The notes below the pieces were generated by a model. That model was not told where the DNA came from. It saw nothing but the letters and a program-made list of their open reading frames with translations, and made no database searches. Source: Ruegeria pomeroyi DSS-3 (GTDB lineage Bacteria > Pseudomonadota > Alphaproteobacteria > Rhodobacterales > Rhodobacteraceae). From it: a DNA stretch of 64,000 nucleotides. The stretch lies in assembly GCF_000011965.2 (NCBI RefSeq), contig NC_006569.1, forward strand, positions 186,001 through 250,000, given 5' to 3'. Positions 15,488 through 25,717 of this stretch are shown here, piece after piece. Made by a program: the position numbers and the translations under genes. Every line of letters begins with the position of its first letter. Positions within the stretch are counted from its first letter, which is position 1.

Positions 15488-17110
15488 CTACTCCGCTGGT
15501 TGCCGGGCCAGCGGCCCGGATTTACGGGTTGTCTCGCGTTTCGGCCCACTGATCGTCATGTAGATATTGTAGGCCCCGATCAGCGCGCCGATCAGGTACA
15601 ACAACCCGCCGATGGCGCGTGCCGCGTAATAGGGATGCATCGCCAAAACACTGTCGAGGAACGAATAATACAGCGCGCCATCGGCATCATAGGTCTGCCA
15701 CATCAGCGCCTGTGTCATGCCGCTGTTCCACATCGCGCCCACGTAGATCAGCGTCCCTGTGAGGGCGAGCCAGAAATGCCAGGCCTCCAGCCGTTCCGAA
15801 TAGATCCCGTCGCGCCGCCAGATCCAGGGCACCATCTTGTACATCGCCCCGAAGGTGATGAACGCAACCCACCCCAACGCACCGGCATGGACATGGCCGA
15901 CGGTCCAGTCGGTGTAGTGGCTGAGTGAATTGACCGGGCGGATCGCCATGAACGAGCCTTCGAAAGTGGTCAGCCCGTAGAACAGGATGGCCACCATCAT
16001 GAAGCGCACTGCCGGATCGGTGCGAACCTTGTCCCAGGCGCCATTGATGGTGAGGATGCCGTTGAAGACCGAGGCCCAGCTTGGCACCAGCAGGATGATT
16101 GACATGCTCGTGCCCAGATACTGAACCCAATCGGGCAATGCGGTGTAATGCAGGTGATGCGACCCGGCCCAGAGATAGAGGAAGGTAATTCCCCAGAACC
16201 CGATGATCGACATGCGGTAGGAATAGACCGGCCGGTTCACCGCTTTGGGCAGAAAATAGTACAGCATGCCCAGAAAGCCTGCGGTCAGAAGGAAGCCAAC
16301 GGCGTTATGGCCATACCACCATTGCGTCATGGCATCCTGCACCCCCGCGAACAGGGAATAGCTCTTGGGATAGGCGATCGACACCGGCACCGCCAGATTA
16401 TTGACGATATGCAGCATCGCGATCACCACGATGAAGCCAAGATAATACCAGTTCGAGACATAGATATGCGGCTCGGCCCGGCGCGCCAGGGTGCGCAGGT
16501 ACAAGGTCAGGTATCCGACCCAGACCACGACCAGCAACAGGTCGGCATACCATTCCGGTTCAGCATATTCCTTGGATTGGGTGATCCCCGCCAGATACCC
16601 GCTGACGGACAGGAGCATGAACAGGTTGTAGCCCCAGAAGATCAGCCAGGGCAGCGTTTCGCTGGCCAGCCGCGCACGCGAGGTACGCTGCACGACATAG
16701 AAAGAGGTCGCGATCAGGGCGTTCCCGCCAAAGCCAAAGATTACGGCGGTGGTATGCACCGGCCGCAACCGCCCGAAATTGGACCAGGACATATCGCCAT
16801 TCAGATCCGGAATGGCCAGTTGCCACGCCAGTATGTCGCCAACTGCAAAGCCGATGACACCCCAGATAAAGGTGGCCACGACGCCGAACTTGGTCGCCTT
16901 GTCATTATAGGCATGCGGCACGTCCTGTGCCGGGTCCGTGGCGCGATTGATCATCCAGATCAGACCCCAGCCTGCAGCGCCGGCAATCAGCCAGCCATGC
17001 ATCACGTAGACGGTGGGCACACCCCATCCCAGAATGGCAATGCCGGTCAGCATCACGGCAGAAAGCGCCAGCAGCACCGCAAGATCTTCGAACGTCAGTT
17101 TGCGTGGCAT
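15488..17110 (-). CDS. ccoN: cbb3-type cytochrome c oxidase catalytic subunit CcoN
   Basis: The protein has 540 residues from the ATG at 17110, which follows a strong GGAGGAGGTG ribosome site; a GTG two codons upstream is less likely. It has 12 or more helices and the CcoN histidines: [22 protein letters not shown] (the cbb3-type GHNAV with the CuB His), [11 protein letters not shown] and [11 protein letters not shown]. It reduces O2 to water at high affinity for microaerobic respiration. A DUF2189 gene ends 3 bases before the start. There is no obvious Fnr/FixK box in the short gap upstream of the DUF2189 gene. Confidence 0.97.
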   Translation of the reverse strand: MPRKLTFEDLAVLLALSAVMLTGIAILGWGVPTVYVMHGWLIAGAAGWGLIWMINRATDPAQDVPHAYNDKATKFGVVATFIWGVIGFAVGDILAWQLAIPDLNGDMSWSNFGRLRPVHTTAVIFGFGGNALIATSFYVVQRTSRARLASETLPWLIFWGYNLFMLLSVSGYLAGITQSKEYAEPEWYADLLLVVVWVGYLTLYLRTLARRAEPHIYVSNWYYLGFIVVIAMLHIVNNLAVPVSIAYPKSYSLFAGVQDAMTQWWYGHNAVGFLLTAGFLGMLYYFLPKAVNRPVYSYRMSIIGFWGITFLYLWAGSHHLHYTALPDWVQYLGTSMSIILLVPSWASVFNGILTINGAWDKVRTDPAVRFMMVAILFYGLTTFEGSFMAIRPVNSLSHYTDWTVGHVHAGALGWVAFITFGAMYKMVPWIWRRDGIYSERLEAWHFWLALTGTLIYVGAMWNSGMTQALMWQTYDADGALYYSFLDSVLAMHPYYAARAIGGLLYLIGALIGAYNIYMTISGPKRETTRKSGPLARQPAE

Positions 17111-17112
17111 GT

Positions 17113-17904
17113 TCACACCTCCTCCCCGACAATCCGGACATGTTCGGAACCGGGTTGCGGCTTTGCCCCGCCGCCCTGCCGGAACAGATCGTCATAGGCG
17201 TGCCAGGTGGCGTATCCGAGCAGCGGGAAGATGATGACCAGACCCAGAAAACCGGTCAGAATACCCAAGGCCGTCAGCGCAGCGATGGTCATGCCCCACA
17301 GGACGGTCAGGCGGAAATTCTGCGTAGTGGCATTGAAACTAAGCCCCATGGCCGAAAACCCGTCAATGTCGCGCTCGACCAGCATCGGCAGCGAAAACGC
17401 CGAGACAGCGAAGCCAAGCGCGGCGAACAACCCTCCGACCAGGGTTCCGCTGACCAGCAAGACCCAGCCGCTCGATGTGCTCAGCAAGAGCGAAAGCGTT
17501 GCGACAAACCCCTCGAAAGGCTTCAGGCCGTAGACGATCGCAAACAGAATGGTGGCCGCCCGGATCCATGCCATGGCGAAAACCATCAGGATGATCCCGA
17601 CAAGGGTGATCTGTCCCTTCGCGGCGACGCGTGTTTTGCCGCTGGCGACGCGGTAAAGGCCGACGGTCACCACCGGCCCCACCAGCACGCCGCCCGCCAG
17701 CATCGGCAGCAATGCCCAGGCCAACCCGTTCCGGAACAGCAGCAGGATCAAGGCCCACCCAAACAGGACAAGTCCACCGCCGTATAGCAGCGAATAGGTC
17801 CGGTTCAGGCAAAAGTCTCTCCAGCCTGCGACAAGCCACCTGACGATGGTGGCCGGGGCCGGATCGCTGATGATACGCGCTCTGGAGTAATCAATATTCG
17901 CCAT
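17113..17904 (-). CDS. DUF2189 integral membrane protein leading the cco operon
   Basis: The 263-residue product has about six hydrophobic segments (for example LLYGGGLVLFGWALILLLF and LTALGILTGFLGLVIIFPLLG) and the DUF2189 ending LGYATWHAYDDLF. Its biochemical role is not known. The stop codon is 2 bases before the ccoN start codon, so it is translated with the oxidase genes; DUF2189 proteins often sit beside terminal oxidases. A function in oxidase assembly or in shaping the membrane around it is an inference from position. Confidence 0.8.
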   Translation of the reverse strand: MANIDYSRARIISDPAPATIVRWLVAGWRDFCLNRTYSLLYGGGLVLFGWALILLLFRNGLAWALLPMLAGGVLVGPVVTVGLYRVASGKTRVAAKGQITLVGIILMVFAMAWIRAATILFAIVYGLKPFEGFVATLSLLLSTSSGWVLLVSGTLVGGLFAALGFAVSAFSLPMLVERDIDGFSAMGLSFNATTQNFRLTVLWGMTIAALTALGILTGFLGLVIIFPLLGYATWHAYDDLFRQGGGAKPQPGSEHVRIVGEEV

Positions 17905-17944
17905 CGGTGGTTACTCTTTCAGCTGTCCCGGGTGGTTGGGCATG

Positions 17945-18364
17945 TCAGGTCAAATTCGGTGCTGCACCGTCGGGCTGGCGGAAATTCTCGATCCCCATGG
18001 ACAACCCTTTGCCGATCCGTTGCGCCAGTAGTGAAAATGCCGACGCAACGTCTCCCGTCAGCTCCTGCTCCAGGACTTTCTGGAACAGGTCCAGCCAGAC
18101 GGGGAAATGCTCGGAACGGATGTTCGGGTTGGCAATGTGGACCTGCATCGGGTTTCCGAAATAGCCGGGTTCTCTCAGGATCGCCCCGGCCCAGAACCCC
18201 GAGATCTTGTCCTCGTGCTCCGGCCAGTCGGTCACAGCGGAATTGAACACCGGGCCCAGCACATCATGTGCGCGCACCTCGGCATAGAACCGTCGCACCA
18301 CCTGGTCGATTTCCGTGCGTGTGATGTCAAACAGTTGATGCGGGCGCAAACTGGAACCGGACAT
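17945..18364 (-). CDS. Group III truncated haemoglobin
   Basis: The 139-residue protein is a short globin. ITRTEIDQVVRRFYAEVRA covers the B-helix Tyr/Phe area, FWAGAILREPGYFGNPMQVHIANP the E helix, and SEHFPVWLDLFQKVLEQ carries the proximal His in the F-helix region, as in group III globins. Such proteins bind or oxidise NO. A palindrome closely related to the norS operator sits 40-70 bases upstream (18405-18435), so NsrR probably controls it. It lies alone between ccmE and the cco operon. Confidence 0.87.
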   Translation of the reverse strand: MSGSSLRPHQLFDITRTEIDQVVRRFYAEVRAHDVLGPVFNSAVTDWPEHEDKISGFWAGAILREPGYFGNPMQVHIANPNIRSEHFPVWLDLFQKVLEQELTGDVASAFSLLAQRIGKGLSMGIENFRQPDGAAPNLT

Positions 18365-18404
18365 CCGAATCGCTCCTTGAACAAATTCGCGATCTCTATG
18401 GCGG

Positions 18405-18435
18405 TTTAAATAGGTATTTTCAAGTCCTATTTAAA
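18405..18435. promoter_or_regulatory. NsrR-type operator upstream of the globin gene
   Basis: TTTAAATAGG (18405-18414) is mirrored perfectly by CCTATTTAAA (18426-18435). The core left half TAGGTATTT, with its axis on a T at 18420, is the same left half as in the norS operator. It lies between ccmE and the globin start, directed at the globin. Confidence 0.75.
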
Positions 18436-18476
18436 CACTCAACCCGGCTGCCAAGGCCGGCCGAAGCGCGGTCGGT

Positions 18477-18896
18477 CTAGTCTCTCAGCGCTTCCATCTC
18501 CGCCAGTTCCGAGGGCATGTAAACCTCGTCATGCTTCGCCAGGATTTCGGTGGCCCTGAACACACCCCCGATGACGCTGCCGGTGGCGATGGTCCCCTCT
18601 CCTTCCCGAAACAGATCCGGCACGATACCGACATAGCTGATCGGAAACGAGGTCTCTCCATCGGTGACCCGGAACGAGAAATTCGCACCGTCGCGCACCA
18701 GGCTGCCATGTTCGACCATGCCGCCGATGCGCAGCACCTCGTTGGCCGCGGGCGGGTCCGTGGCCACCTCGGTCGGGGTTCGGAAAAACTGAATGCCATC
18801 GCGCATCGCATAGCCGATCAGGGCGGTCGCAGACACAAGAGCAACACCACTGAAAAGGATCAGCCGGACGCGGCGGCTCTTTTTCAGCGAGGCCAC
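18477..18896 (-). CDS. ccmE: CcmE, haem chaperone of cytochrome c maturation
   Basis: A GTG start at 18896, 2 bases after the ALA synthase stop, gives a 139-residue protein with the normal CcmE N-terminus (ASLKKSRRVRLILFSGVAL). Longer in-frame starts (18929, 18953) lie inside hemA. The periplasmic barrel ends with AKHDEVYMPSEL, holding the His that binds haem covalently and the conserved Tyr. It carries haem to the CcmF/H lyase. It is the last gene of the hao-ccm run. Confidence 0.9.
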   Translation of the reverse strand: MASLKKSRRVRLILFSGVALVSATALIGYAMRDGIQFFRTPTEVATDPPAANEVLRIGGMVEHGSLVRDGANFSFRVTDGETSFPISYVGIVPDLFREGEGTIATGSVIGGVFRATEILAKHDEVYMPSELAEMEALRD

Positions 18897-18898
18897 AA

Positions 18899-20143
18899 TT
18901 ATCGCCCCGATCCCAGCGGCGTGGCCCATCCGATCTGAAGATCGCGCCAACAATCCACCAGCGCAGAAACAAGGCCGTGTATCATGCCATCGCTATGCAG
19001 GGGCGACGCGGTGATGCGCAGGCGTTCTGTGCCTTTTGGCACGGTCGGATGGTTGATGGGCTGTACATAGATCGCGTGCCGTTCCAGCAGCAGGTCGCTG
19101 AGCTGCTTGCATTTGAACGGATCCCCCACCATCACCGGAACGATATGGCTGGGTGCGTCCATGAACGGTATGCGCGCGTCTTTCAGCAGAGCCCGCAGCA
19201 ACACCGCCTTTCGGTGCAGGCTTTCACGCTCTGACGTGCTGTCCCGCAGATGGCGGACAGATGCCAGCGCACCCGCCACCACCGTGGGCGGTGGCGCGCT
19301 GGTAAAGATGAACCCGTTCGCATGGGACCGGATCGCGTCGATAATCTCGGCATTGGCCGTGACATAACCACCGATCACCCCATAGGCCTTGGCCAGCGTG
19401 CCCTGGATGATGTCGATCTGGCCGGCAAGCCCTTCGCGTTCGGCCACGCCCGCGCCGGTCGCGCCATACATGCCGACCGCATGAACCTCGTCGATATAGG
19501 TCAGCGCGCCGTATTTCTTTGACACCCGGATGATCTCGGCGATGGGCGCAATATCGCCATCCATCGAATACACGCTTTCAAAGGCCACCACCTTGCAGCG
19601 ATCCGCCGCCAGCTCGCTCAGGATTTCCTCAAGATGCGCCACGTCATTATGCCGGAAAATGCGTTTCTCGGCCTTGCTGGCCAGCACCCCCTGGATCATC
19701 GACGCATGGTTCAACTCGTCCGAGATCATCACGCAATCGGGCAAGAGACGCCCCAAGGTCGCCAGCGTTGCAAGATTGGCCAGATAGCCACAGCCGAAGA
19801 CCAGCCCGGCCTCCTTGCCATGCAATGTCGCCAGTTCCTGTTCCAGCGCCACGATCGGCCCGTGATTGCCCGAGATGTTGCGCGTGCCGCCAGACCCCGC
19901 GCCGTAGGTGTCGATCGCCGATTTCATGGCACCGCGCACAACCGGGTGCTGCCCCATGCCCAGATAGTCGTTCGAACACCAGACCGTGATGGTGCGCGGG
20001 CCATCCTCGCCCATGACCTGAGACAGCGGGAACCGGCCGACCAGGCGGTTATGTTCCTGAAAGACGCGGTAGTTTCCCGTATCGCGCAAATCCTGCAAGG
20101 CATCCTCGAAATGAGACGAGTAGTCAGGTGCGTTCAGCATCAT
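18899..20143 (-). CDS. hemA: 5-aminolevulinate synthase (HemA, Shemin pathway)
   Basis: This PLP enzyme condenses glycine and succinyl-CoA to 5-aminolevulinate, the first haem precursor in alphaproteobacteria. The sequence shows [70 protein letters not shown] (PLP Asp) and [14 protein letters not shown] with the Schiff-base Lys. The ATG at 20143 has GGAAGA upstream; the ATG at 20158 is also possible, giving about 414-419 residues, close to the usual length. Lying inside a ccm operon beside haoA suggests an extra copy dedicated to haem supply for cytochromes; whether it is a paralogue cannot be seen in this window. Confidence 0.93.
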   Translation of the reverse strand: MMLNAPDYSSHFEDALQDLRDTGNYRVFQEHNRLVGRFPLSQVMGEDGPRTITVWCSNDYLGMGQHPVVRGAMKSAIDTYGAGSGGTRNISGNHGPIVALEQELATLHGKEAGLVFGCGYLANLATLATLGRLLPDCVMISDELNHASMIQGVLASKAEKRIFRHNDVAHLEEILSELAADRCKVVAFESVYSMDGDIAPIAEIIRVSKKYGALTYIDEVHAVGMYGATGAGVAEREGLAGQIDIIQGTLAKAYGVIGGYVTANAEIIDAIRSHANGFIFTSAPPPTVVAGALASVRHLRDSTSERESLHRKAVLLRALLKDARIPFMDAPSHIVPVMVGDPFKCKQLSDLLLERHAIYVQPINHPTVPKGTERLRITASPLHSDGMIHGLVSALVDCWRDLQIGWATPLGSGR

Positions 20144-20168
20144 GTGAAAATCTTCCATGTCCGTGGCT

Positions 20169-21119
20169 CTAGTTGTCTGACTGAGTTGTGGTTTCAAGCT
20201 GCGCCAGAAGCGCATCGACCGCACCCGCCGCCCGCGGGTTGGCCGACAGTTTCGGCCGCAAGGTCATCAGGGTTTCGCGGGCCGCTTCGTGCCGCCCCTG
20301 CCGCGCTTGGATCAGGCCGCGATACCAATGCGCCTCCAGCAGGTCGGGTTCCTGTTGCAGCACCGTTTCAACGGTCCGGACCAGATCTTCGCTGGGGTCG
20401 AATTCCGGGTCCTGCAAACGCCCGCGCAGCAACATCATCTTGAACTGCACATTGCCCGGGAACCTTTCCGCGGCGATCTGCAAGACCTCGATGGCATCTT
20501 CGCCGCGTTCCAGCACGCGGTAACTGCGCAGCAGCATCTGAATGTCGTCTTCGGTGGGATTGCCGTCATAGACACGCTCTTCCAGCCGCCCCACCATTTC
20601 GGCGATATTGGGCGCGCCGTCCGGGCCCAGTGACGCCATGACGGGGTCGCGAACCTCATCGCTGGCAGCGGCCAGCGGAATGGCGCCTGTCGCATGGGGG
20701 GAAACGGTCATGTCCAGATCATTGACATTCGCCGCAAAGTGAACGCCCAGGGCCGCCACGACCACCGCCGCCGCAGACAGAAACGAAATGCCGTCGCCGG
20801 TTGAACGAGATTGCGGGCTGCCCGGGCGCTGCACCAGAGGCCGCATTTTCCGCAGCCGATCAACGAACCGGTTGGCCTCGGCGGTCAGCCGGCTGGACGT
20901 ATCGCCATACAGCACCACCCCTATCCGCCCTTCGGCCAGCGCGATGTCATTGTCCTGCATCTGCTCGATCAACCGGGCGCGCTCAGCCTCCCATTGCTTG
21001 GAGGGATCGGTGTCCTCAAGACCGGCGCCAAGATCGCGGTCACTCCCCGGGCGCAGCAGCGGCAACAGAATGCCGGCAAAGACGGTCGTCACAAGGATCA
21101 GTGTGAAGATATCAGCCAT
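20169..21119 (-). CDS. ccmI: CcmI-like cytochrome c biogenesis protein with TPR domain
   Basis: The protein begins with a membrane segment ([20 protein letters not shown]), has a coiled region with [20 protein letters not shown], a second helix ([18 protein letters not shown]), then TPR-like repeats such as [19 protein letters not shown] and [19 protein letters not shown]. That order is typical of CcmI (CycH), which holds apocytochrome c for the haem lyase. The ATG at 21119 overlaps the ccmH stop as TGATG. About 316 residues. Confidence 0.85.
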   Translation of the reverse strand: MADIFTLILVTTVFAGILLPLLRPGSDRDLGAGLEDTDPSKQWEAERARLIEQMQDNDIALAEGRIGVVLYGDTSSRLTAEANRFVDRLRKMRPLVQRPGSPQSRSTGDGISFLSAAAVVVAALGVHFAANVNDLDMTVSPHATGAIPLAAASDEVRDPVMASLGPDGAPNIAEMVGRLEERVYDGNPTEDDIQMLLRSYRVLERGEDAIEVLQIAAERFPGNVQFKMMLLRGRLQDPEFDPSEDLVRTVETVLQQEPDLLEAHWYRGLIQARQGRHEAARETLMTLRPKLSANPRAAGAVDALLAQLETTTQSDN

Positions 21120-21571
21120 CAAAGCTCCATCCCCTTCAGCCCCGATGCGTCCAGCGGAGACATCAGCACGCTGTCCTTCAGCTCGCGTGCGGCTCGCCGC
21201 TTGTGCCGGGCCAGGATCAGCATGAACACTCCAAGCCCCAACAGGACCAGACCCGCCGGAACCAGCCAGACAATGCGCCCAGGACCCGTCATCGGCGGCG
21301 ACAACAGCACGTAATCCCCGTATCTCGTCCGGAAGAATTCAAAGATTTCGGCGTCGCTCATGCCCTCGGCGATCCGTTCCCGCAGGATCACCAGCATCTC
21401 GCGCGCGGTCGAGGAATGACTGTCCAGAATGTTCTCGCTCTGACAGACCGGGCAGCGCAGCAAGACCGCCAGGTCACGCACACGCGGCTCGGTCGGGTCT
21501 TCGCTTACCGACGCGGCCCCGGCGGGGAACGACATCACGATCAGCGCCAGGATCAGCATCAGGCGTTTCAT
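21119..21571 (-). CDS. ccmH: CcmH, apocytochrome c thiol reductase of the haem lyase
   Basis: The 150-residue protein has a signal peptide (MLILALIVMSFPAGAAS), the redox motif LLRCPVCQSENILDS (CPVC) and a C-terminal helix (GRIVWLVPAGLVLLGLGVFML). CcmH reduces the CXXCH cysteines of apocytochrome c before haem attachment. It overlaps ccmG by 4 bases and ccmI by 1. Confidence 0.95.
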   Translation of the reverse strand: MKRLMLILALIVMSFPAGAASVSEDPTEPRVRDLAVLLRCPVCQSENILDSHSSTAREMLVILRERIAEGMSDAEIFEFFRTRYGDYVLLSPPMTGPGRIVWLVPAGLVLLGLGVFMLILARHKRRAARELKDSVLMSPLDASGLKGMEL

Positions 21572-22134
21572 GGATCAACTCCGATCAGGGGCAGATACTT
21601 CGCCAGCACCTTGTCCGTGACCGGCCCGGCATGACGGGCCTGCACGACGCCGTCCGCATCAATGAAAAACGTCTCGGGCATGCCGTAGACGCCGAAATCG
21701 ATCCCCAACCGCCCGCGTTCGTCATATCCGGACGGATAGCCGAAATGACCCTCGCGGTTCAGGAACCCGGCGGCGCGGGCCGGGTCGTCGCGATAGTTGA
21801 TGCCCAGGATCGAAAACTCATCACTCAGTTGCGACCGCACGCCCAGTTCGACCAGTTTCGGATGTTCGACCCGGCAGGTGGTGCACCAGCTGGCCCAAAA
21901 ATTAAGCAGCATCGGCTTGCCCGCATGTTCCGCTGAATTCAGCATGCCGGCCCGCTGAAGATAGGGGATTTCAAAGGCGGGCATGGATTTTCCAACCAGC
22001 GCCGAGGGGATACGGTTCGGGTCCCGCGTCAGGCCTATGCCCAGCAGCAAAGGCAGGCCCACCAGCGCGGCCAACAGCGGCAACTTCCACTCCAAACCGC
22101 CTTTTTTGCGCGGCATATCGACTTCGATCGTCAT
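21568..22134 (-). CDS. ccmG: CcmG/DsbE thioredoxin of cytochrome c maturation
   Basis: The start at 22134 (MTIEVDMPRKKGG), overlapping ccmF as ATGA, gives 188 residues. A membrane anchor (KLPLLAALVGLPLLLGIGL) precedes a thioredoxin fold with NFWASWCTTCRVEHP (here CTTC, where CcmG usually has CxxC with Pro) and the family stretch VYGMPETFFIDADG. It supplies reductant to CcmH in the periplasm. Confidence 0.94.
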   Translation of the reverse strand: MTIEVDMPRKKGGLEWKLPLLAALVGLPLLLGIGLTRDPNRIPSALVGKSMPAFEIPYLQRAGMLNSAEHAGKPMLLNFWASWCTTCRVEHPKLVELGVRSQLSDEFSILGINYRDDPARAAGFLNREGHFGYPSGYDERGRLGIDFGVYGMPETFFIDADGVVQARHAGPVTDKVLAKYLPLIGVDP

Positions 22135-24131
22135 TCTGCGGGCACTCCTTCGATCGGTTCGGGCGTGCGGCTCCGCGCCGCCCGGCGCGACGGTTTTGAC
22201 AAGGACAGCAACGCGCCCAGCAGCAGAACCAGCCATCCCAGCCAGATCCAGTTGACCAGCGGGTTCCAGAAGATGCGGACGACAACCGTTCCCTGCCCAT
22301 CCTCATCGCCCATGACCATGTAGAGATCCCCGGCCAGCGATGACCGGATGGCAATCTCGGTCGTTGCCATTTCGCGGACCGGATAGAATCGCTTTTCGGG
22401 CGCCATCTCGAACAGCAACTCCCCGTCGCGGCTGATACTGAACCGTGCGACCCGCGCGTTGTAATTGGCGCTGCCGGTATCCTGAAGCTCGCGCAGCGTC
22501 AGCGTGTAGCCGCCCGCCTCTGCCCTGTCGCCGATGCGCATGGCCACGGTCTGGGTGGTCTGGAACAGGCCCGATGCAATCATGCCAGCCCCGATCATGA
22601 CGACCCCGAAATGAATGATCAGCGCGCCGATACGCTGTCGGGAATGTGTCAGCACGTCGCCCGTGGCGCGCAGCACCCCCTGCTCCATCACCCGGCGCCG
22701 AGCGGCAATCGCACTGGCAATATCCGCCAGTGATGCAAAGCCCGCGAAACCTACCGCAAAGATCGCGGCAAGAGTGATGATCCCGGCCTCGCTGACCAGC
22801 ACCGCGGCAACAGCCGTCAGCCCGGCAAAAGCCAGCGGCAGGCGAAACCGGCCCACGAAGCGTTTCGCACTCATCTGCCGCCAGGGCACCGATGGCCCCA
22901 GCCCCAGCAGAAAGACCAGCGCCACCATGATGGGGACGATGACCTTGTTATAGTAGGGCGCGCCGATGCTGATCTTGGCGTCCGAGAAGACCTCGACCAC
23001 CAGCGGGAAAAGCGTACCGGCCATGACCGTGGCCGTCACCACCAGCAGCAGCACCGTGTTGCCAAGGATCGCAGCCTCGCGCGACAGAAGTGACGAGATG
23101 CCGCCGTCATCCTGCAGCCGGTCCGCCCGCAGAATGATCAGCCCGTAACCGACCACCATCGCGACAGTCATGAAGCCCAGCATATAGGCTCCGCGCCCGG
23201 GATCGACGGCAAAGGCATGGACCGATGTCAGCACGCCCGAACGCACCAGGAATGTTCCCAGCAGGGTCAGCAGGAAGGTGGTGACCACCAGAAACACGTT
23301 CCAGGCCCGGAACATCCCGCGCTTGTCCTGCACCATCATCGAATGCAGCAACGCGGTGCCGGTGAGCCAGGGCATCAACGAGGCGTTCTCGACCGGGTCC
23401 CAGGCCCAGTACCCGCCCCAGCCCAGCTCGTAATAGGCCCAGTAACCGCCGCAAATGATGCCCGAGGTCAGCGCCGTCCACGCAAACAGCACCCAGCGGC
23501 GCACCACGGTGACCCATTCCACCCCGGTCTGACCCCGGATCAGCGAAGCGATGGCAAAGGCAAAGGGCACGGCAAAGCCGACATAGCCGAGATAGAGAAC
23601 CGGCGGATGAAAGGCGAGGCCCGGATCCTGCAGAAGAGGGTTCAGATCACGCCCGTTTCCGGGCATCGGCGTGAGCGTCAGGAACGGGTTTGACAGGAAA
23701 ACGACAAAGGCCAGGAACCCCAGCTGAATCGCCGCCAGCGTGGCGATCACCCAGGGCATGGATTTCGGGTAGTCCCGCCAGTGCAGCCAGACTGCGGCGG
23801 CCGAAAACAGCGTCAGATACCACAGCCACAGAAGCAGGCTGCCCTCATGCGCGCCCCACATTGCCGTCACCTTGTAGAGCATCGGCAGATCCCGGTTGCT
23901 GTTCTGCGCCACATAGGCGACCGAGAAATCCGAGGTCACGAACGCCTGGATCAGAACGGCGCAGCCAATCGTCGCAAGCACGAAGTTTGCGAAGATTGCG
24001 TTTCGGGCCGATACCAGCCGTGACGCTGCCCCCGACCGGGCCGCCAGCACAGCCTGAAAGCAGCCAAATACGCTCAGGATCAGGGCAAGGCTGACCGCGA
24101 ACTGACCAAGCTCTATCGACGTTTCGATCAT
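22131..24131 (-). CDS. ccmF: CcmF, haem lyase core of cytochrome c maturation
   Basis: The 666-residue membrane protein has about 14-15 helices and the CcmF tryptophan-rich signature: WGAHEGSLLLWLWYLTLF, YWAYYELGWGGYWAWDPVENASLMPWL and histidines near FHPPVLYLGYVG. With CcmH it joins haem from CcmE to apocytochrome c. Length is normal. It begins 6 bases after the MocR regulator gene, so it shares that transcript, and starts the block ccmFGHI-hemA-ccmE. ccmABCD are not in the window. Confidence 0.96.
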   Translation of the reverse strand: MIETSIELGQFAVSLALILSVFGCFQAVLAARSGAASRLVSARNAIFANFVLATIGCAVLIQAFVTSDFSVAYVAQNSNRDLPMLYKVTAMWGAHEGSLLLWLWYLTLFSAAAVWLHWRDYPKSMPWVIATLAAIQLGFLAFVVFLSNPFLTLTPMPGNGRDLNPLLQDPGLAFHPPVLYLGYVGFAVPFAFAIASLIRGQTGVEWVTVVRRWVLFAWTALTSGIICGGYWAYYELGWGGYWAWDPVENASLMPWLTGTALLHSMMVQDKRGMFRAWNVFLVVTTFLLTLLGTFLVRSGVLTSVHAFAVDPGRGAYMLGFMTVAMVVGYGLIILRADRLQDDGGISSLLSREAAILGNTVLLLVVTATVMAGTLFPLVVEVFSDAKISIGAPYYNKVIVPIMVALVFLLGLGPSVPWRQMSAKRFVGRFRLPLAFAGLTAVAAVLVSEAGIITLAAIFAVGFAGFASLADIASAIAARRRVMEQGVLRATGDVLTHSRQRIGALIIHFGVVMIGAGMIASGLFQTTQTVAMRIGDRAEAGGYTLTLRELQDTGSANYNARVARFSISRDGELLFEMAPEKRFYPVREMATTEIAIRSSLAGDLYMVMGDEDGQGTVVVRIFWNPLVNWIWLGWLVLLLGALLSLSKPSRRAARSRTPEPIEGVPAE

Positions 24132-24137
24132 GGGCCA

Positions 24138-25616
24138 CTATCCTGATTGTTGTTCCGCGGCGTGCGCCAGAACGTCGACCGCTTTCCTGATGTTCCGGTC
24201 GGACACCGCCGCATAGCCCAGCACCAGAAGGTCGTCGAAATCCGTGTTCGACGGCGACAGCCAGGCCCCGCAATCCCGGGCGCGGTAGATGGCGATCCGG
24301 TGTTCCGCCGCCGCTTTCTGCAGCGTTTCGGCACAGATCCCTTTCGGAAGCCGCGCCGAGATGTGCATGCCGCCCCGCATTCCGTGAATTGAAGTTCCGG
24401 GGATGCGCGTTGTCAGCTCCCGGGCCAGCAGATCGCGCCGCGCCATATAGGTCGACCGGATACGGCGCAGGTGGCGGCGAAAGCTGCCGCCGGTGATGAA
24501 ATCCGCCATGGCCGCCTGCTCCAGCCAGGGCTGGCCGTTGCTCAGGATGCCTTTCCACATCGCGAAAGCATCCGACAGCTCTGCGGTCGATACCAGATAA
24601 CCGATGCGGATCGCCGGCCCGAAGCTTTTGGAAAAGGTCCCCAGATAGATGACCCGCCCCGCACGGTCGAGCCCGCGCAACGCTGTCAGGGGCGTGCCCT
24701 CGTATCGGAAATCCCCGTCGTAATCATCCTCAATGACAATGCTGTCGGTGCGTTCCGCCCATTGCAGTAACTGCAGGCGACGTTCCAGCGAAAGGGTAAC
24801 GCCCGTCGGATACTGGTGCGACGGCGTCACATAAAGAAGCGAACGCCCGGTCTCCGGCAGCAGATCAACTCTCAGACCATCCCGGTCAACCGGGACCGCA
24901 ACCGTGTCATAGCTGAAATTGGAAAACACCGCACGCGCGCCCAGGTAACAGGGGTCTTCGTGGATAAAGGTCCTGAACGTGCGGGAAAACGCCCGCGCGA
25001 TCAGGGCCAGCCCGTCCTGAGACCCGCCGACACAGACCACATCCTCGGGCTTGGCCAGAACGCCGCGCGTCGGCCCGATGTGATCGGCAAGCGCCTGACG
25101 AAATTCGCGCAAACCGCGCGGGTCATGATATTCCGACAGCTGGCCTTTGGCATGCCGCAGCTTCGTGTCCAGTATGCGCCGCCATTCCCGCGCCGGAAAG
25201 GCGGAGCCGTCCGAACGCCCGACCCAGAAATCCACCGTGTCTTTCTTGCGGTTGGGAGATATCACCGAATGTTCCAGCAGTGGCATGCAGGCGGGCGCGG
25301 GGCTTTGGCCGGACGGCTCCGAGGGCTGATCGTTTGCGGGGCTGGTCAGAGTGCTCATCGACATTTCCGGCAAGGCGGAACTGACGAATGTGCCCACATT
25401 TGCGCGGCTTTCCAGATAACCCTCGGACAGAAGGTGTTCGTAAGCGATCAGCACGGTATTGCGCGATACGCCCAGCTGCTGGCTCAGCTCCCGCGAGGCC
25501 GGAACCGGATCACCGCTGCGCAGACGCCCCTCAAGGATCAGCGCACGTATCTGGTGAAAAACCTGCTGCTGCAGCGTGCGCGTATCTTTTTCGTCGATTC
25601 TGAGTACAACCTGCAC
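24138..25616 (-). CDS. MocR/PdxR-family regulator (GntR helix-turn-helix fused to PLP aminotransferase-like domain)
   Basis: The 492-residue protein has an N-terminal GntR domain (TLQQQVFHQIRALILEGRL, VPASRELSQQLGVSRNTVLIAYEHL) and a fold type I aminotransferase-like domain with VGGSQDGLALIARAF, SIVIEDDYDGDFRYEG and GTFSKSFGPAIRIGYL, the last holding the PLP Lys. Such proteins are usually regulators responding to PLP adducts. The start appears to be GTG at 25616. The gene sits between haoB and ccmF on the same strand, 6 bases before ccmF, so it may regulate or be expressed with the haem-protein genes. Its target is unknown. Confidence 0.9.
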   Translation of the reverse strand: MQVVLRIDEKDTRTLQQQVFHQIRALILEGRLRSGDPVPASRELSQQLGVSRNTVLIAYEHLLSEGYLESRANVGTFVSSALPEMSMSTLTSPANDQPSEPSGQSPAPACMPLLEHSVISPNRKKDTVDFWVGRSDGSAFPAREWRRILDTKLRHAKGQLSEYHDPRGLREFRQALADHIGPTRGVLAKPEDVVCVGGSQDGLALIARAFSRTFRTFIHEDPCYLGARAVFSNFSYDTVAVPVDRDGLRVDLLPETGRSLLYVTPSHQYPTGVTLSLERRLQLLQWAERTDSIVIEDDYDGDFRYEGTPLTALRGLDRAGRVIYLGTFSKSFGPAIRIGYLVSTAELSDAFAMWKGILSNGQPWLEQAAMADFITGGSFRRHLRRIRSTYMARRDLLARELTTRIPGTSIHGMRGGMHISARLPKGICAETLQKAAAEHRIAIYRARDCGAWLSPSNTDFDDLLVLGYAAVSDRNIRKAVDVLAHAAEQQSG

Positions 25617-25717
25617 GGACGCATCCCCCCGGTACCATAGACTAAGAGGAACTCTATGAGCGCATGGATCCGGTGTTAACGAATTTCATGAGTCCACAAT
25701 TAAGCTTTTGGAAAATC

